Shown piece by piece: positions 27,301 through 34,602 of a stretch of DNA of 64,000 nucleotides (position 1 is the first letter of the stretch; each line of letters starts with the position of its first letter). The notes beneath the pieces are model-generated. The model worked only from the letters and a program-made list of their open reading frames with translations, had not been told where the DNA came from and ran no database searches. The stretch is from Seribacter sp963934295 (lineage in GTDB: Bacteria > Verrucomicrobiota > Verrucomicrobiia > Opitutales > Seribacteraceae), in contig CAWVXY010000016.1 of assembly GCA_963934295.1 (NCBI GenBank), positions 1-64,000 of the forward strand. Direction: 5' to 3'. The position numbers were made by a program, and so were the translations under genes.

Positions 27301-28991
27301 TCCGGATTTGGATCGGCGAGCAAACCGGGAATGGCTTCCGGCGTAAACTGAAGGATGCGGGTTAAACGATTGTAAACGCCTGGAATCTTCGGTTGAGCAG
27401 AACGATAGTCGGACCAGAGTTGATTCAATGCTTGAAGCCTTTGTTCACGAGGGCTTTCTTTTTTGACATCGAGCATACGAATTTGTTCCGAGATTTGCTT
27501 GGAACGCTTAATTTCCAAATCCCGTTTCTGTGAACCGCCCGGACGACCGGCATAGTGCCATAACTGATCTGCAAAACGGCTGTCCAATTCCACATTACTT
27601 AACCTCCATGCTTCCTGACCTACAAGAGCGTCAATCATCCGTTCGAGATTTTTCTCTTTGCCTCCAGCTGCAATCGCCCGGATATAAGCGGCTTCCGGAT
27701 GACGGTTTAAGGTAATTTTGGGTGCCAGTTTAGAGGCTTCTTCAGGAGTGTATTGATTCCATGGCTTTTCCAAAATCAGGAGGGTGTTCCTGCCTTTTAC
27801 GAGACCTGGTTTGGCTGCCAGATAGTTTCTGACCGCCTTCGTTTGTAAAGGCTTCACATCTCGGTTGGCATCGTGATCGTCTTTCCAGGTGTTGAGGAGG
27901 GCAGTCCTTTGTTCCGGATTGAGCCTGGTTGCGGCCTGAATAATTAAATCCATTTTTGCCTCTAACTGGTGAGGCCAGTATTTGTTCGGGTCTTTGCGAT
28001 AATACCTGCCGTGCCCTCCACCTGCCCAACCAGCCTGTACCCAAGAGGCAAGGTGAGGGTAAGCATTCAGTAATTTCTTGGCCTCATTCAGGGGAGGTTC
28101 GACATCTTTATCATCAGACTTGGCTAAGTTGTAGGCCCGGACGGAAATTGCCCAGTCCAGACGCAGTGCCATCTCCTTGGAGAAATTCAATGTGCGGGAC
28201 AATTTTTTGTAAGTGTCGACCAGTTCGTCCGTTATCGGTATTTGCCCCCCACGGTCAATGTACCCGTCGATTTGAGAAAGAAACCAGCGTAAGTAACCCT
28301 CGTAATAAACAGTCATCAGGGCAGGGGAGAAGCCAGCTTGAATACAAGCCTGCAATCGATTGGCTACGGCAATGACATCCTGCCTTTTTACGGCTTCATT
28401 TAAAAACCATTGATCGAATTGGCGTGCCCGTGGGCAAACGATGACACGGTCGCCTTCATTTCGACTGAAGGAATAGGCCGCACTCGTGTCCTTGAGTTGG
28501 TGGATTAATATGGAGTAGGTGACATAAACCGCTTCATCTGCGGTATCGGATTGGAGGTCGGCCTGTTCCAGATATTGCTGGTAATAGGCCACCGCACTCT
28601 TCCAGTCTCCGCTCAACTCCGCCGCCTGGCCCGCTTTGAACAGCAACATTTCATCTTTCGGCAAATTTTGCCTCAACCACTTCTCGGTTTCCATGATGGT
28701 CTGAGTGGGTTTGTTTTCTTTCAAACCCATAACCAGAAATTGATTGATCGTAGCTTCGGGTTGCGTCGAAGGTGATGCGGAAATGGTCTTGCGTAGTTCT
28801 TGAAATGTTTGGGCACTTCCAGTTTCCGAAATGAAGATAAAGAGGGTTAACGAGCAACATTGAATGAAGCGGAAAAATTGATCTAACAGTTTGGAAATTG
28901 TTTTATGGCAATATTCAGTTATCTTACTCTTCAGCAGAGTAAAATAACCCTGCCTGCTTGGTCTAATTCTTATGTGGAAGCACTCTCTCAT
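21330..28991 (-). CDS. Giant exported TPR / beta-sandwich / TPR protein, 2553 aa
   Basis: The layout matches the 2482-aa neighbour. An N-terminal hydrophobic segment (CCSLTLFIFISETGSAQ, near residue 50) precedes TPR-like helices up to about residue 1110. A beta-rich centre (about 1120-2190) with DxD modules follows (IHVRVIDPDRSRTDDVDELI; SLAIHDADMDSTVKPDIVD; LTETGTHSGWFEGTIPTTEA), then a C-terminal TPR block from about 2230 (VRTQFSLAEAYLEMAKRHRK). A coiled-coil-like insert near residue 1240 (LLTEAEQRLADMEKLLDEVG) is absent from the paralogue. The only ATG ahead of the hydrophobic segment gives an unusually long polar N-terminus of roughly 40 residues, so the true start may be a non-ATG codon or the segment may be a signal anchor. 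It starts 11 bp after the 771-aa gene. Function unknown. Confidence 0.75.
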   Translation of the reverse strand: MRECFHIRIRPSRQGYFTLLKSKITEYCHKTISKLLDQFFRFIQCCSLTLFIFISETGSAQTFQELRKTISASPSTQPEATINQFLVMGLKENKPTQTIMETEKWLRQNLPKDEMLLFKAGQAAELSGDWKSAVAYYQQYLEQADLQSDTADEAVYVTYSILIHQLKDTSAAYSFSRNEGDRVIVCPRARQFDQWFLNEAVKRQDVIAVANRLQACIQAGFSPALMTVYYEGYLRWFLSQIDGYIDRGGQIPITDELVDTYKKLSRTLNFSKEMALRLDWAISVRAYNLAKSDDKDVEPPLNEAKKLLNAYPHLASWVQAGWAGGGHGRYYRKDPNKYWPHQLEAKMDLIIQAATRLNPEQRTALLNTWKDDHDANRDVKPLQTKAVRNYLAAKPGLVKGRNTLLILEKPWNQYTPEEASKLAPKITLNRHPEAAYIRAIAAGGKEKNLERMIDALVGQEAWRLSNVELDSRFADQLWHYAGRPGGSQKRDLEIKRSKQISEQIRMLDVKKESPREQRLQALNQLWSDYRSAQPKIPGVYNRLTRILQFTPEAIPGLLADPNPESQILAKNAIASGMLGSEPVWKELESTNRVNVNTYAPGILYLANRHRGLEDMKKRYPLKARAHPLESALFKTISEDLKQNKVDAWKVMAWINMQYPENNERQVTLMKNLFTSPKWQEMPFEVKYAARKWFKKAAMTKDEQEQVDLGNPVLLLKGLSVLNKDSGIEETVKALEASIKVLRNSPIKIEVTGLDQLATVSHKVFVDPKVMELILKIIDYRPGPGTSGLFLKRVNAVVQKTQDPHQLQRTASYLWPYIASVEPRALYEPMKKFISGLIKTDPETASTLARGGLRAITSARPSYGFDPRQHVGDMQTLVGQIAMELGLVVIPVPKNHPAYAVYLSQGEWIKGNEDSAGLLLDENADQLLQVYRNLSQPFLLWALQRSIYSRDQEMQEDLVKSLLEWMQEAASPFTLEEKIRIEIAYGDIAMQRNQVREALEIFSRTRKNAAYQKTLTVHDATLREVRAKRIAKNFDGALQTLANLEFERIPEIWTKLRFARAEVYFDMEEYEDAAEDIDDILTREPHHPDAKIMLGKVQLKREKLMEATEVELGSAMAQKFLVPGEKLKVTLTDPTLDVSGAGSEIEVLVWAESGDKEQFFLRRFGDEKTKFRGELTTGLGKPSQDDGILQVIGEDKIYYAYSDRFRKKMSGLEEKKGGPITVASDALLMASARKLLTEAEQRLADMEKLLDEVGGNQAAAKKNQAAKNLDSENREDTNLDFDSNIQSIVKPGNPIHVRVIDPDRSRTDDVDELIVSVSSSSGDSVSRITLTETGTHSGWFEGTIPTTEAQAMALASTSEAGRNPNMVISPKDDYPAWRPETEKGKHPVFTVDLNDNIDLGKFTISARETGAKLTKFVLQTGMNYREMHSVAVYPEDQLSLEKPWHPSVTIMNDTDHFHQRHDRTVYDLKEIAHHIEWGWMSQQWAAGVSGNVSGPSQALDPKLPAKVKWQRNGRHHNAHVIYRFRGYFFEPTNAIRRFKLVLGKFEIPKNTHPSVAHPPEFLLAVNGRSITSKEKKNQLEGSINLRAGINRFEIWATGWDNTIGFGRPIKLLANLNDADQLVPCPDSFFDPETFPPGKLVHRNSRTKITSNEDGSVFSVDFGENSKARLIRLHLIKNEGAVPAINRITLTNDKGKQILPVKEDYAGLLKNDTLGILADDRITVRYVDDRFVTKSKEKHERFLDVRFTNARVEFADMEPRWDSRIQEYKPFYEPLLRFPYGDSLSLAIHDADMDSTVKPDIVDVRIRVGKDKEMKYRATETEDSSGIFKLTLTPVQPGIKISPGLVNPIAVPAGDTIYATYRDEETTRPGVATDRIGLITHAAFQPPQFRIGHAGKVEFHEDNVWMVESTLQDAVSPPEGGFKLLHGQIAHFEVEAPHLIFRRSDNIQIFLQTESGRQAARGGVESGFDINIPGTIAVPGGLSSTGIDIRGNSPEIMETRRRLSKNYQGGQVWSGIDEKNISTFRFSAPLVAGILPDHGYLTSDQKKDRAEKASKSRFTGMEETEVKGLIVKPGENIHLGLPYKDAQGNNKWLTASAKVTTYPIFKITDGKYLKSISTAYAGENLHLYVSDLGADLTDATDNITLLLQAKSGAKGRVTLYETEPHSGEFTGAYTLSYAQKPGELPEGHDIKLQGFPIVYGDTVGARYYDPNGIKSPIRIVAISKGANGKIEPFSKRYDDPEVAVRTQFSLAEAYLEMAKRHRKLGETELARQEFASAKLLLTSSLDQFHTPDTRSHAEYLLGNLTLEEALAAPTPETKDTRFRAALARFMNVTGTYPNTLHASKAQFKVATIYEALKEPDIAAQEYVKLAYKHPDSEYLATSMARLGSHFLKKAASYESKAKPLLASGEAGDKDAAFEGAAMEKMAHNEYYKTAKIFERLLERFPDHTLAGQAGLRSGQAYMRAGKTKDALDAFLAVTNEENFDKEVRSASMYWAGMCYQNLRNTMTAYSIYKRLTYDFPETDWAKYARGQLSQPGMLNLEMELEEERLKSEILK

Positions 28992-29002
28992 TTGCGATCC
29001 GT

Positions 29003-31318
29003 TTACTTGGATTCTGACTCCAGTCCAGAAAGCATCTTCCTTGCTTCACCTGCCTGACTACTGGTCGGGTAGTCGAAGATGAGTTGACGAAGTTTCGTCT
29101 GTGCCATGGCAAGATCGCCCATGCGGTATGCGACTTTTGCCCAGAGCATGAGCATCTCGTCTAAGAACTCAGCATCAGGGTATTCGTTAAAAACACTTTC
29201 CAGTAAGTCGGCTGCTTGAGCAAAAGCCTCCGTGTCCACATAATGTCGGACGACCCGCCCCAGGGCATCCGCTGCAAAAGAACTTTCTGGATAGTTTTGG
29301 TAGGTCTTGCGGTAGGCGGCAATGGCTCCGCCCATGGCATTCTGAAGGGCAGTGGCTTTAGAAAGTCCGGCTTTGCCCCACTTACTGTTGTGGGCATCTT
29401 CGGATTCAATCTTATCCTGTGCTTGTTTTTGTAGGGCCTCTCCAATCCGAAACTGGGCTTCGGCTCCGGAGATGGGGTTTTCCAATTGAAGGACGCGACC
29501 ATATACTGACACGGCTTGCTCAAAGTCACCCCGGTCGACGAGACTGCGCCCCAGAGTCATGAGTGCCTGGTCGGCGAGGACGGATTCGGGATACAGGCGG
29601 TTGAAGGCAAGACATGTGGTGGTGGCTGCGGTAAAATCATCTTTGATCAATTCCCCTTCCCACTTTAAACGGAAGGCGTTCTCCACAATGTTACTGGGGA
29701 GTTTTTTTCGGTTGATGATGATGGGGTCGACTTTGCTCAAAGCTTCCTTTGCCCGAAAACTTGCCCGCTGATCAAGACCCATATCCTTGTATATTTCTCC
29801 GAGACCGATCAGTGCCTCTGCTTCCACGGAAGCTTTTCTGGCTTTGAGAAGTTCTTCGTAAACGACGTACTGATCAGCTGTAACCCCCGAATTAACCGAT
29901 CCCGAAACCTTGATTCTGGAATCACTTTCCCGTGGGTCTTTGCCGTACAGGTGGACTTCATCGGTGTAGGTAACAAGAAGCTCGTCCAGTTCGTCGGTAT
30001 GCAGGATTGCATCGTCTGATTTAGGCTCGACGCCTTCTCTCACAGGTTCCAACTTGATCTTGCCTGCGAAAATGCCGCTACGAACACTTTTGGATTTGGA
30101 TCCCGCTTGAAGACGTTCTTCCAAAGTTATGGTTATGCGGTCCCGTTCCTTCCATGCATCCTGTTCCTCGTCCTCAAGGGCAAAGATGTCGAGGAGATCA
30201 TCGGTTTCAGCGGCTTCTTTCGCTTCGACCTTAAAACGGGATGATATGGTAAGGGAGACGGTTTCTGCCCGAGGAGTTTTGTCCAAATCAGCATCGCGAA
30301 GCATGACCACCTGCGGTTGTCCAGGGTAGGCGATATAGGCTGGGGTGGAGTAGTCACCAAGGTAAAATCCAACAGTTCCTGTACTGACCGCACGGACTTT
30401 TCCTTTTCGGGATACTCCTTTCTCTCCTGCAAGAGTACTGTCATCCATGTAGGTGACGGTCAGAATGTCACCGCCAATCAATTGGATCTTGCCGTCATTT
30501 TGTATGGGTGAGCCAAGTTCTGTTGGTGCAGAGGCAAGCATTTCGAGTTTTTTACCCGGGACGGAAGCACCCACAATTTTTTCCCTGTCGCCACTTGAAA
30601 CCTCAACGAAAGCTTCAATCGGTTGGCCGAGTTTGCGCATAATGGGAATGTCAGCATCTTCTATCTTGGCATAGAAACGTTGGCCGATTTCTATCCTTCC
30701 CAACTCGTTCTCTTTATCCGTGGTGTTCTTTCCATCATCGCTGACTTCGGTACCCACCAACGAAAGTGAATCAATCGCTTTGTTCCAGTTTTCCAGCTTG
30801 TAGTGACTCATACCGATGTAGAAGTAAGCCATATTTGCCCACTTTGTTTTGCCTGCCACTTCGGTTAGCCTGCGGAAAAGGGGAAATCCTGCGGAATACT
30901 GACCGGATTGGTAATTGGCCAATCCCGCCTGAAAAAGAGATTCATTGTAGAGTTCGATTTCTTCCGGTTTCTGAGTTTCCCCGGCAACGGGAGCGAGTAA
31001 GCGTGTGAGAAGCATGAAGTGGCTTAGGCATTCCTTATGTTTGTGCTGTTCGAGGTAGTGCTTGCCGATCGCCATGTGAGCCATATGGGCAAGCATGGTG
31101 CCTTGGTGGTCCCGCAGGATGCTGCCGAGCATCTCCAAACCACGATCGTACTGCTTGTACTCCATCAGATCGATGGCTTGGTCGTATAGTCGCTTTGTGC
31201 GACGGTCGATATCTGAAGAAAGCCTTGAGCGTTCTAAACGCTCGCCTTCCTGACCAACCACCGAAGAGAGTATGATCATTAAGGTGATGAGCAAAGAGAG
31301 ATATTGTCGGTATTTCAT
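29003..31318 (-). CDS. Exported TPR / beta-module / TPR protein, 771 aa
   Basis: A signal peptide (QYLSLLITLMIILSSVVGQ) is followed by TPR repeats at about residues 35-200 (LYNESLFQAGLANYQSGQY; WANMAYFYIGMSHYKLENW). A beta-rich middle (about 205-480) and C-terminal TPR repeats (about 490-771) follow, ending near RQLIFDYPTSSQAGEARKML. The middle contains the same signature as both giant proteins, LGSPIQNDGKIQLIGGD (giants: LGKPSQDDGILQVIGED and LGPPVPNDKTLQILGED), and one DxD module (QVVMLRDADLDKTPRAETV). It therefore looks like a small version of the giants. It lies 50 bp after the first TPR gene and 11 bp before the 2553-aa gene. It is likely periplasmic; its role is unknown. Confidence 0.75.
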   Translation of the reverse strand: MKYRQYLSLLITLMIILSSVVGQEGERLERSRLSSDIDRRTKRLYDQAIDLMEYKQYDRGLEMLGSILRDHQGTMLAHMAHMAIGKHYLEQHKHKECLSHFMLLTRLLAPVAGETQKPEEIELYNESLFQAGLANYQSGQYSAGFPLFRRLTEVAGKTKWANMAYFYIGMSHYKLENWNKAIDSLSLVGTEVSDDGKNTTDKENELGRIEIGQRFYAKIEDADIPIMRKLGQPIEAFVEVSSGDREKIVGASVPGKKLEMLASAPTELGSPIQNDGKIQLIGGDILTVTYMDDSTLAGEKGVSRKGKVRAVSTGTVGFYLGDYSTPAYIAYPGQPQVVMLRDADLDKTPRAETVSLTISSRFKVEAKEAAETDDLLDIFALEDEEQDAWKERDRITITLEERLQAGSKSKSVRSGIFAGKIKLEPVREGVEPKSDDAILHTDELDELLVTYTDEVHLYGKDPRESDSRIKVSGSVNSGVTADQYVVYEELLKARKASVEAEALIGLGEIYKDMGLDQRASFRAKEALSKVDPIIINRKKLPSNIVENAFRLKWEGELIKDDFTAATTTCLAFNRLYPESVLADQALMTLGRSLVDRGDFEQAVSVYGRVLQLENPISGAEAQFRIGEALQKQAQDKIESEDAHNSKWGKAGLSKATALQNAMGGAIAAYRKTYQNYPESSFAADALGRVVRHYVDTEAFAQAADLLESVFNEYPDAEFLDEMLMLWAKVAYRMGDLAMAQTKLRQLIFDYPTSSQAGEARKMLSGLESESK

Positions 31319-31368
31319 TGATAGATTGAAAATTCAGGAGGAGGCATAGGGGTAGGGCAGAGGAAAGG

Positions 31369-33213
31369 TCATTCTTCAGCTTGTGCTTCGCCACCGACTA
31401 GGGCAACGCCGTAGGATTCGAGACGGTTGTGGGCTGCACTGGATTCCCCGCTTTTGGGGTATCGTTTAAGGACCGAACGGAGTTGGGCGACTTCCTTGCC
31501 CTTTTCTCCGGCAATTTTGTAGATATCGGCAACTTTAAGGCTTGCCCGTGAAGCCACGCCACCTCCAAGGGCTTCCAAGTCCCTAACGGTCTTAATTGCG
31601 TTTGCATATTGTTTCATGGCTATCAGGCAGTCAGTGATTCCCCATGTGGATTCAGGTTGCTTGTTAGCACCTCGGTAGGCTTTAATCGATTCTTCAAAAC
31701 GGCCCACACCCTCGAGGAGTTGCGCTTCACGAAAAGTGAGGTCCACTGTGGCATACTCAGGCGACTTTTTAAGGATAGCTATTTCAGTCAAGGCTTTCTC
31801 CATATTAGGGGGATTCCGATTGCTCCGGGCATTGTAGTAATCGTAACGCGCTTTCGCAGCGGCAGTCTGATTCTTCATCCTTGAGACATACTGGAGGAAT
31901 CCTTCCTCGGTAACGTAATTACCCGCAAAAGTGGCAAACTCGCCAAGCTCTTGATCAGTCATTCCGTTGGTGCGGATGCCACGCAGGACAATTCCTGCCT
32001 CATTGTGCATTCCATAACGACGGAGCTCGTTCATTAAGTAGGTCTTCTCTTTTCGGTCGAGACGGCCTTGTTGTGTGACCAGATGCTTCTCAAAAAAAGC
32101 GGCTTTGGCTGTGTTGTCGAGTACAGCAATCAGGGACATCCACTGACCGGGTTTAGTGGTTCCTGCTAATGTGCCTACATGCTCGGAGGCAAAGGCAAAT
32201 TGCCGCTTGGGGTCCCTTTCGATTGCCCGCGCGAAGATTCCAACCCTGCTTAGGTTTACTTCACCGTTTTTTAATTGCCTGCTCAACTTTAGCGAGTGAG
32301 CCTCCGGGTCTTTCTCGAAAATCAATTGCAGTGCGAACAACCTGATGCGGAGCCCATCATCTTTAGGGAACAAAGATGCGAACTGGCCGGACCAAAATCG
32401 GCTTAATGTTTCCTTTTGTTCTGCTGATACTTTGCTCCGCAGGACCGTATCAATTACGGATGTCCAATACCTCGAATCTTCCTGGGGGTTTTCTGTTTTC
32501 TGGCCACGACCATCCCAACCGCCGGCTTCGATATAAAACTCTTTGAGCTTGGAGTGATCGGGACTCCTGACTGCATAATGATATAGAACCGCAGAACGAG
32601 CTCCTTGAGCCGCCCGCTCGTTTGTTCTTCGAAAAGCAACTGCGGTACGCCACTGGTACTGTGCGGCTTCGTTAAATTCCCCCAATTTTGCCATGGTGGA
32701 TCCCAGGTAGGACAGGGCGGTCCCGGATCGTGGTTGCTGTACATAATCATCATCCTTTACCATGCGTGCCCAAGTCGCGGTTTTCTTGGTATCGTCCCCG
32801 TTCTGTCCGTGACATTCCCCGATGTAGTAAAGAGCAGCTGCGGCGTATACAATGTCATCGGGGAAATAATCGACTACATCCTGGTAAGATTTGATTGCTG
32901 AATTTCTCTTCTCCACCAAGTGCAAGCACCGTCCCATTCTTAGCAGTACATAGGGGAGAGCTTCGCTACGGGTGAACTCAAAAGAATATGCCTTGTATGC
33001 TGCGAACGCTCCCTTGTAGTCCTTCTTGTTAAATAACTTGTCGGCATCTTCCAAATTCAAGCTCTCAAAGGTATCAAGCCTAGCAAAATTTTCTCCCGGG
33101 TATCGGATTTCTTCTATTGCATAGAGGTGTATCGATAAACACCCGAATATAAGTACCGAAAGGAATGTGGATTTAATTTTTTGAGTACTGACAATCATTT
33201 TAAAATTTTGCAT
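31369..33213 (-). CDS. Exported TPR protein, 614 aa, first gene of the large operon
   Basis: A signal peptide (FLSVLIFGCLSIHLYAIEE) precedes tetratricopeptide-type helices over most of the length (DADKLFNKKDYKGAFAAYKA; DIVYAAAALYYIGECHGQNG; FREAQLLEGVGRFEESIKAY). The end, ARASLKVADIYKIAGEKGKE followed by RSVLKRYPKSGESSAA, resembles BamD/YbgF-like outer-membrane lipoprotein-type TPRs, but no lipobox Cys is seen. No beta module is present, unlike the next three large genes. No clear Shine-Dalgarno sequence precedes the ATG; a second in-frame ATG lies 15 bp inside. Being first in the operon, its upstream region (33.21-33.56 kb) should hold the promoter. It is probably a periplasmic scaffold. Confidence 0.75.
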   Translation of the reverse strand: MQNFKMIVSTQKIKSTFLSVLIFGCLSIHLYAIEEIRYPGENFARLDTFESLNLEDADKLFNKKDYKGAFAAYKAYSFEFTRSEALPYVLLRMGRCLHLVEKRNSAIKSYQDVVDYFPDDIVYAAAALYYIGECHGQNGDDTKKTATWARMVKDDDYVQQPRSGTALSYLGSTMAKLGEFNEAAQYQWRTAVAFRRTNERAAQGARSAVLYHYAVRSPDHSKLKEFYIEAGGWDGRGQKTENPQEDSRYWTSVIDTVLRSKVSAEQKETLSRFWSGQFASLFPKDDGLRIRLFALQLIFEKDPEAHSLKLSRQLKNGEVNLSRVGIFARAIERDPKRQFAFASEHVGTLAGTTKPGQWMSLIAVLDNTAKAAFFEKHLVTQQGRLDRKEKTYLMNELRRYGMHNEAGIVLRGIRTNGMTDQELGEFATFAGNYVTEEGFLQYVSRMKNQTAAAKARYDYYNARSNRNPPNMEKALTEIAILKKSPEYATVDLTFREAQLLEGVGRFEESIKAYRGANKQPESTWGITDCLIAMKQYANAIKTVRDLEALGGGVASRASLKVADIYKIAGEKGKEVAQLRSVLKRYPKSGESSAAHNRLESYGVALVGGEAQAEE

Positions 33214-33562
33214 CGAGAAAGTTTTTTACAAATGATCACAGCATCCATTCCCGCAATCGACTTGCGTAACTCGGATACGATTGCATTCCAGGGTTTTTCA
33301 CCTGTTTTACATCCTCTGAATTTGTGCTCATAAAGTTCCTTGAGTTTTTTTTAATTTCTAGTCCGTATCCTTAGATAGAATTAGTTGAATTGCGATAGAT
33401 AAGATTCGCTTATTTGCGTTTTTATTAATTAATTTTACGACAAACCTTAGATTGCATTGCTCGTATTTATTTCGAGTAAAATAATACTTTTACAATCAAC
33501 CAAAGAAAATGGTTTGGAGGGTAACAATTTATGTAGTAGTAAATTATTTCGTATTTAAGTAA
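33214..33562. other. AT-rich intergenic region upstream of the giant operon
   Basis: About 350 bp without a supported gene. It should carry the promoter of the - strand operon, but I could not identify a convincing -35/-10 pair on either strand. A small inverted repeat (GTAAAA, six bases, TTTTAC) sits near 33475-33492. It has no T-run typical of an intrinsic terminator and may be chance in such AT-rich DNA. Confidence 0.5.
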
Positions 33563-33661
33563 GCATTACCAAGGATGGCCCAGGAGTTAATGCGACATAG
33601 TAATCGAAGATTAACCGATCAGGTTTATCTCGATACCAGTTTACTGCCTTTGCAAGAGACT
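33563..33661 (+). pseudogene. Tyrosine-recombinase (phage integrase) C-terminal core remnant
   Basis: From the in-frame stop before 33563 the sequence reads ALPRMAQELMRHSNRRLTDQ followed by VYLDTSLLPLQE. This is the end of the tyrosine-recombinase catalytic domain: QELMRHS contains the conserved His of the H-x-x-R box (the R of RRLT follows), and VYLD contains the nucleophilic Tyr. The consensus at this place in phage integrases is close to AQELMRHSDIRLTM..VYTD. Everything upstream of it is missing and it runs without a stop into an unrelated barrel domain, so it is a gene fragment. The motif match is direct; recombinase identity is family knowledge. Confidence 0.75.
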
Positions 33662-34273
33662 ATGTGTTCGATTGACGGGAATTACGTAAAAGGAGACGAA
33701 TACTTCGAGGGTTATGCCACATACGGTTATCATGGCGCCTTTTCCGAAAGAGATTACAATTCTACCTCGACGATGAAGTCTTCGCCTGATTCCAGGAGCC
33801 TGTCGCTTGGATTAACCTACGGTAAAGTCTACGAACACGATAGCTTGCTGCTGACTCCCTCCATCGGTCTATCCTATGAGAATGTCCGGGTAGGTTCCTA
33901 TTCCGAGACAGGAGGGTTGGCCCCTCATTCCGTGAAGAAACAGAACTATGACTCTTTGATCGCCACTTTGGGCGGCAAAGTCCAACACTACAAATTCCTT
34001 GAAACCGGTGGTGCCCTCATTCCCGAGCTTCGAGCTTATTGGCAACATGACTTTAAATCCGATGCCGTGGACATGAATGTTCAGCTTGTAGGCAGCGGAA
34101 CTGATTACGTGATCAAGGGGCGCACCAAGGATTCGGATTTCGGCAGCTTGGGAGCAGGGCTTACCTTTCTTGATAAGGATGGCTCGACTGTATATGGACA
34201 CTACGATTACGTCATAGGCAAGTCCGACTTTCAGGCTCACAACGTGAGTTTGGGATTACGGTTCAGGTTCTAG
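33575..34273 (+). CDS. Chimeric open frame: recombinase tail joined to autotransporter-like beta-barrel fragment
   Basis: The 232-residue frame starts with about 28 residues of integrase-like sequence, then changes at about residue 30 to a beta-barrel domain. Alternating strands such as SRSLSLGLTYGKVYEHDSLL, LTPSIGLSYENVRVGSYSE and GYATYGYHGAFSERDYNST are followed by a terminal strand HNVSLGLRFRF ending in Phe. This resembles the last part of an autotransporter beta-domain (PF03797 type), with a C-terminal aromatic as usual for outer-membrane proteins. There is no signal peptide and no passenger, so it is probably not a working outer-membrane protein. It is best read as rearranged debris at an integration site, although expression of the fused product is possible. 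Confidence 0.5.
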   Translation: MAQELMRHSNRRLTDQVYLDTSLLPLQETMCSIDGNYVKGDEYFEGYATYGYHGAFSERDYNSTSTMKSSPDSRSLSLGLTYGKVYEHDSLLLTPSIGLSYENVRVGSYSETGGLAPHSVKKQNYDSLIATLGGKVQHYKFLETGGALIPELRAYWQHDFKSDAVDMNVQLVGSGTDYVIKGRTKDSDFGSLGAGLTFLDKDGSTVYGHYDYVIGKSDFQAHNVSLGLRFRF

Positions 34274-34334
34274 TCCAATCGTATTGGATCAAATTCTCCC
34301 TCGCTTCCAGACTGGAATTGTCGCAATCTGGCGA

Positions 34335-34368
34335 CTTTGAAACTTTGGTGGAGGTGGCGGGAATCGAA
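34335..34368 (+). repeat. Left copy of 34-bp direct repeat (putative attL core)
   Basis: Identical over 34 bases to 35924-35957. Its last 23 bases or so equal the 3' end of the tmRNA gene (acceptor and T-arm end, including the CCA). No tmRNA body is adjacent here, so it is an isolated copy of the ssrA 3' end, the usual footprint of a tyrosine-recombinase integration. Confidence 0.8.
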
Positions 34369-34602
34369 ACTGAAACGCCATGTGCCAAAAACCCAGTGAC
34401 TATGAAGGATTCAGAGTTTCCATTAGAGGCGTTGATCAAGATATTGACTGAGATTTCTGGGACAGATCGTGAGATGCAGACCTGAATTGCCGCCAAATGG
34501 GGCAGTCTCAGCGATGAGTTGAAGAGGGCGGTTTTGAGGGTGGTGGTTGAATCTAGCGGTCTGTCTGTAAGAAAAAATTATTGTTATCAGAGTCACGGCT
34601 AA
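34336..34602 (+). pseudogene. Recombinase C-terminal tail remnant spanning the left repeat (copy 2 of 3)
   Basis: One frame reads through the repeat as FETLVEVAGIETETPCAKN, continues to FPLEALIKILTEISGTDREM and meets a single TGA at 34483. In the same frame it then continues as IAAKWGSLSDELKRAVLRVV up to a TAA at 34600. One nonsense codon therefore interrupts what looks like a recombinase tail. The sequence after the repeat resembles the 3.7-kb remnant. The part before the TGA also resembles the frame ending at the right repeat, which shares ILTEISG and FETLVEVAGIE. No start region or catalytic core is present in this frame. Confidence 0.5.

Noticed and set aside
3779..33213. Reading the large operon as a Bat/aerotolerance or gliding-motility cluster
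   Set aside because: No MoxR ATPase, DUF58, VWA-domain, GldK/L/M/N or SprA-like genes are present; only the ExbB/ExbD component is shared with motility systems.
33475..33492. GTAAAA-TTTTAC inverted repeat upstream of the operon
   Set aside because: Short arms in very AT-rich DNA, with no T-run and no second copy; chance is a sufficient explanation.
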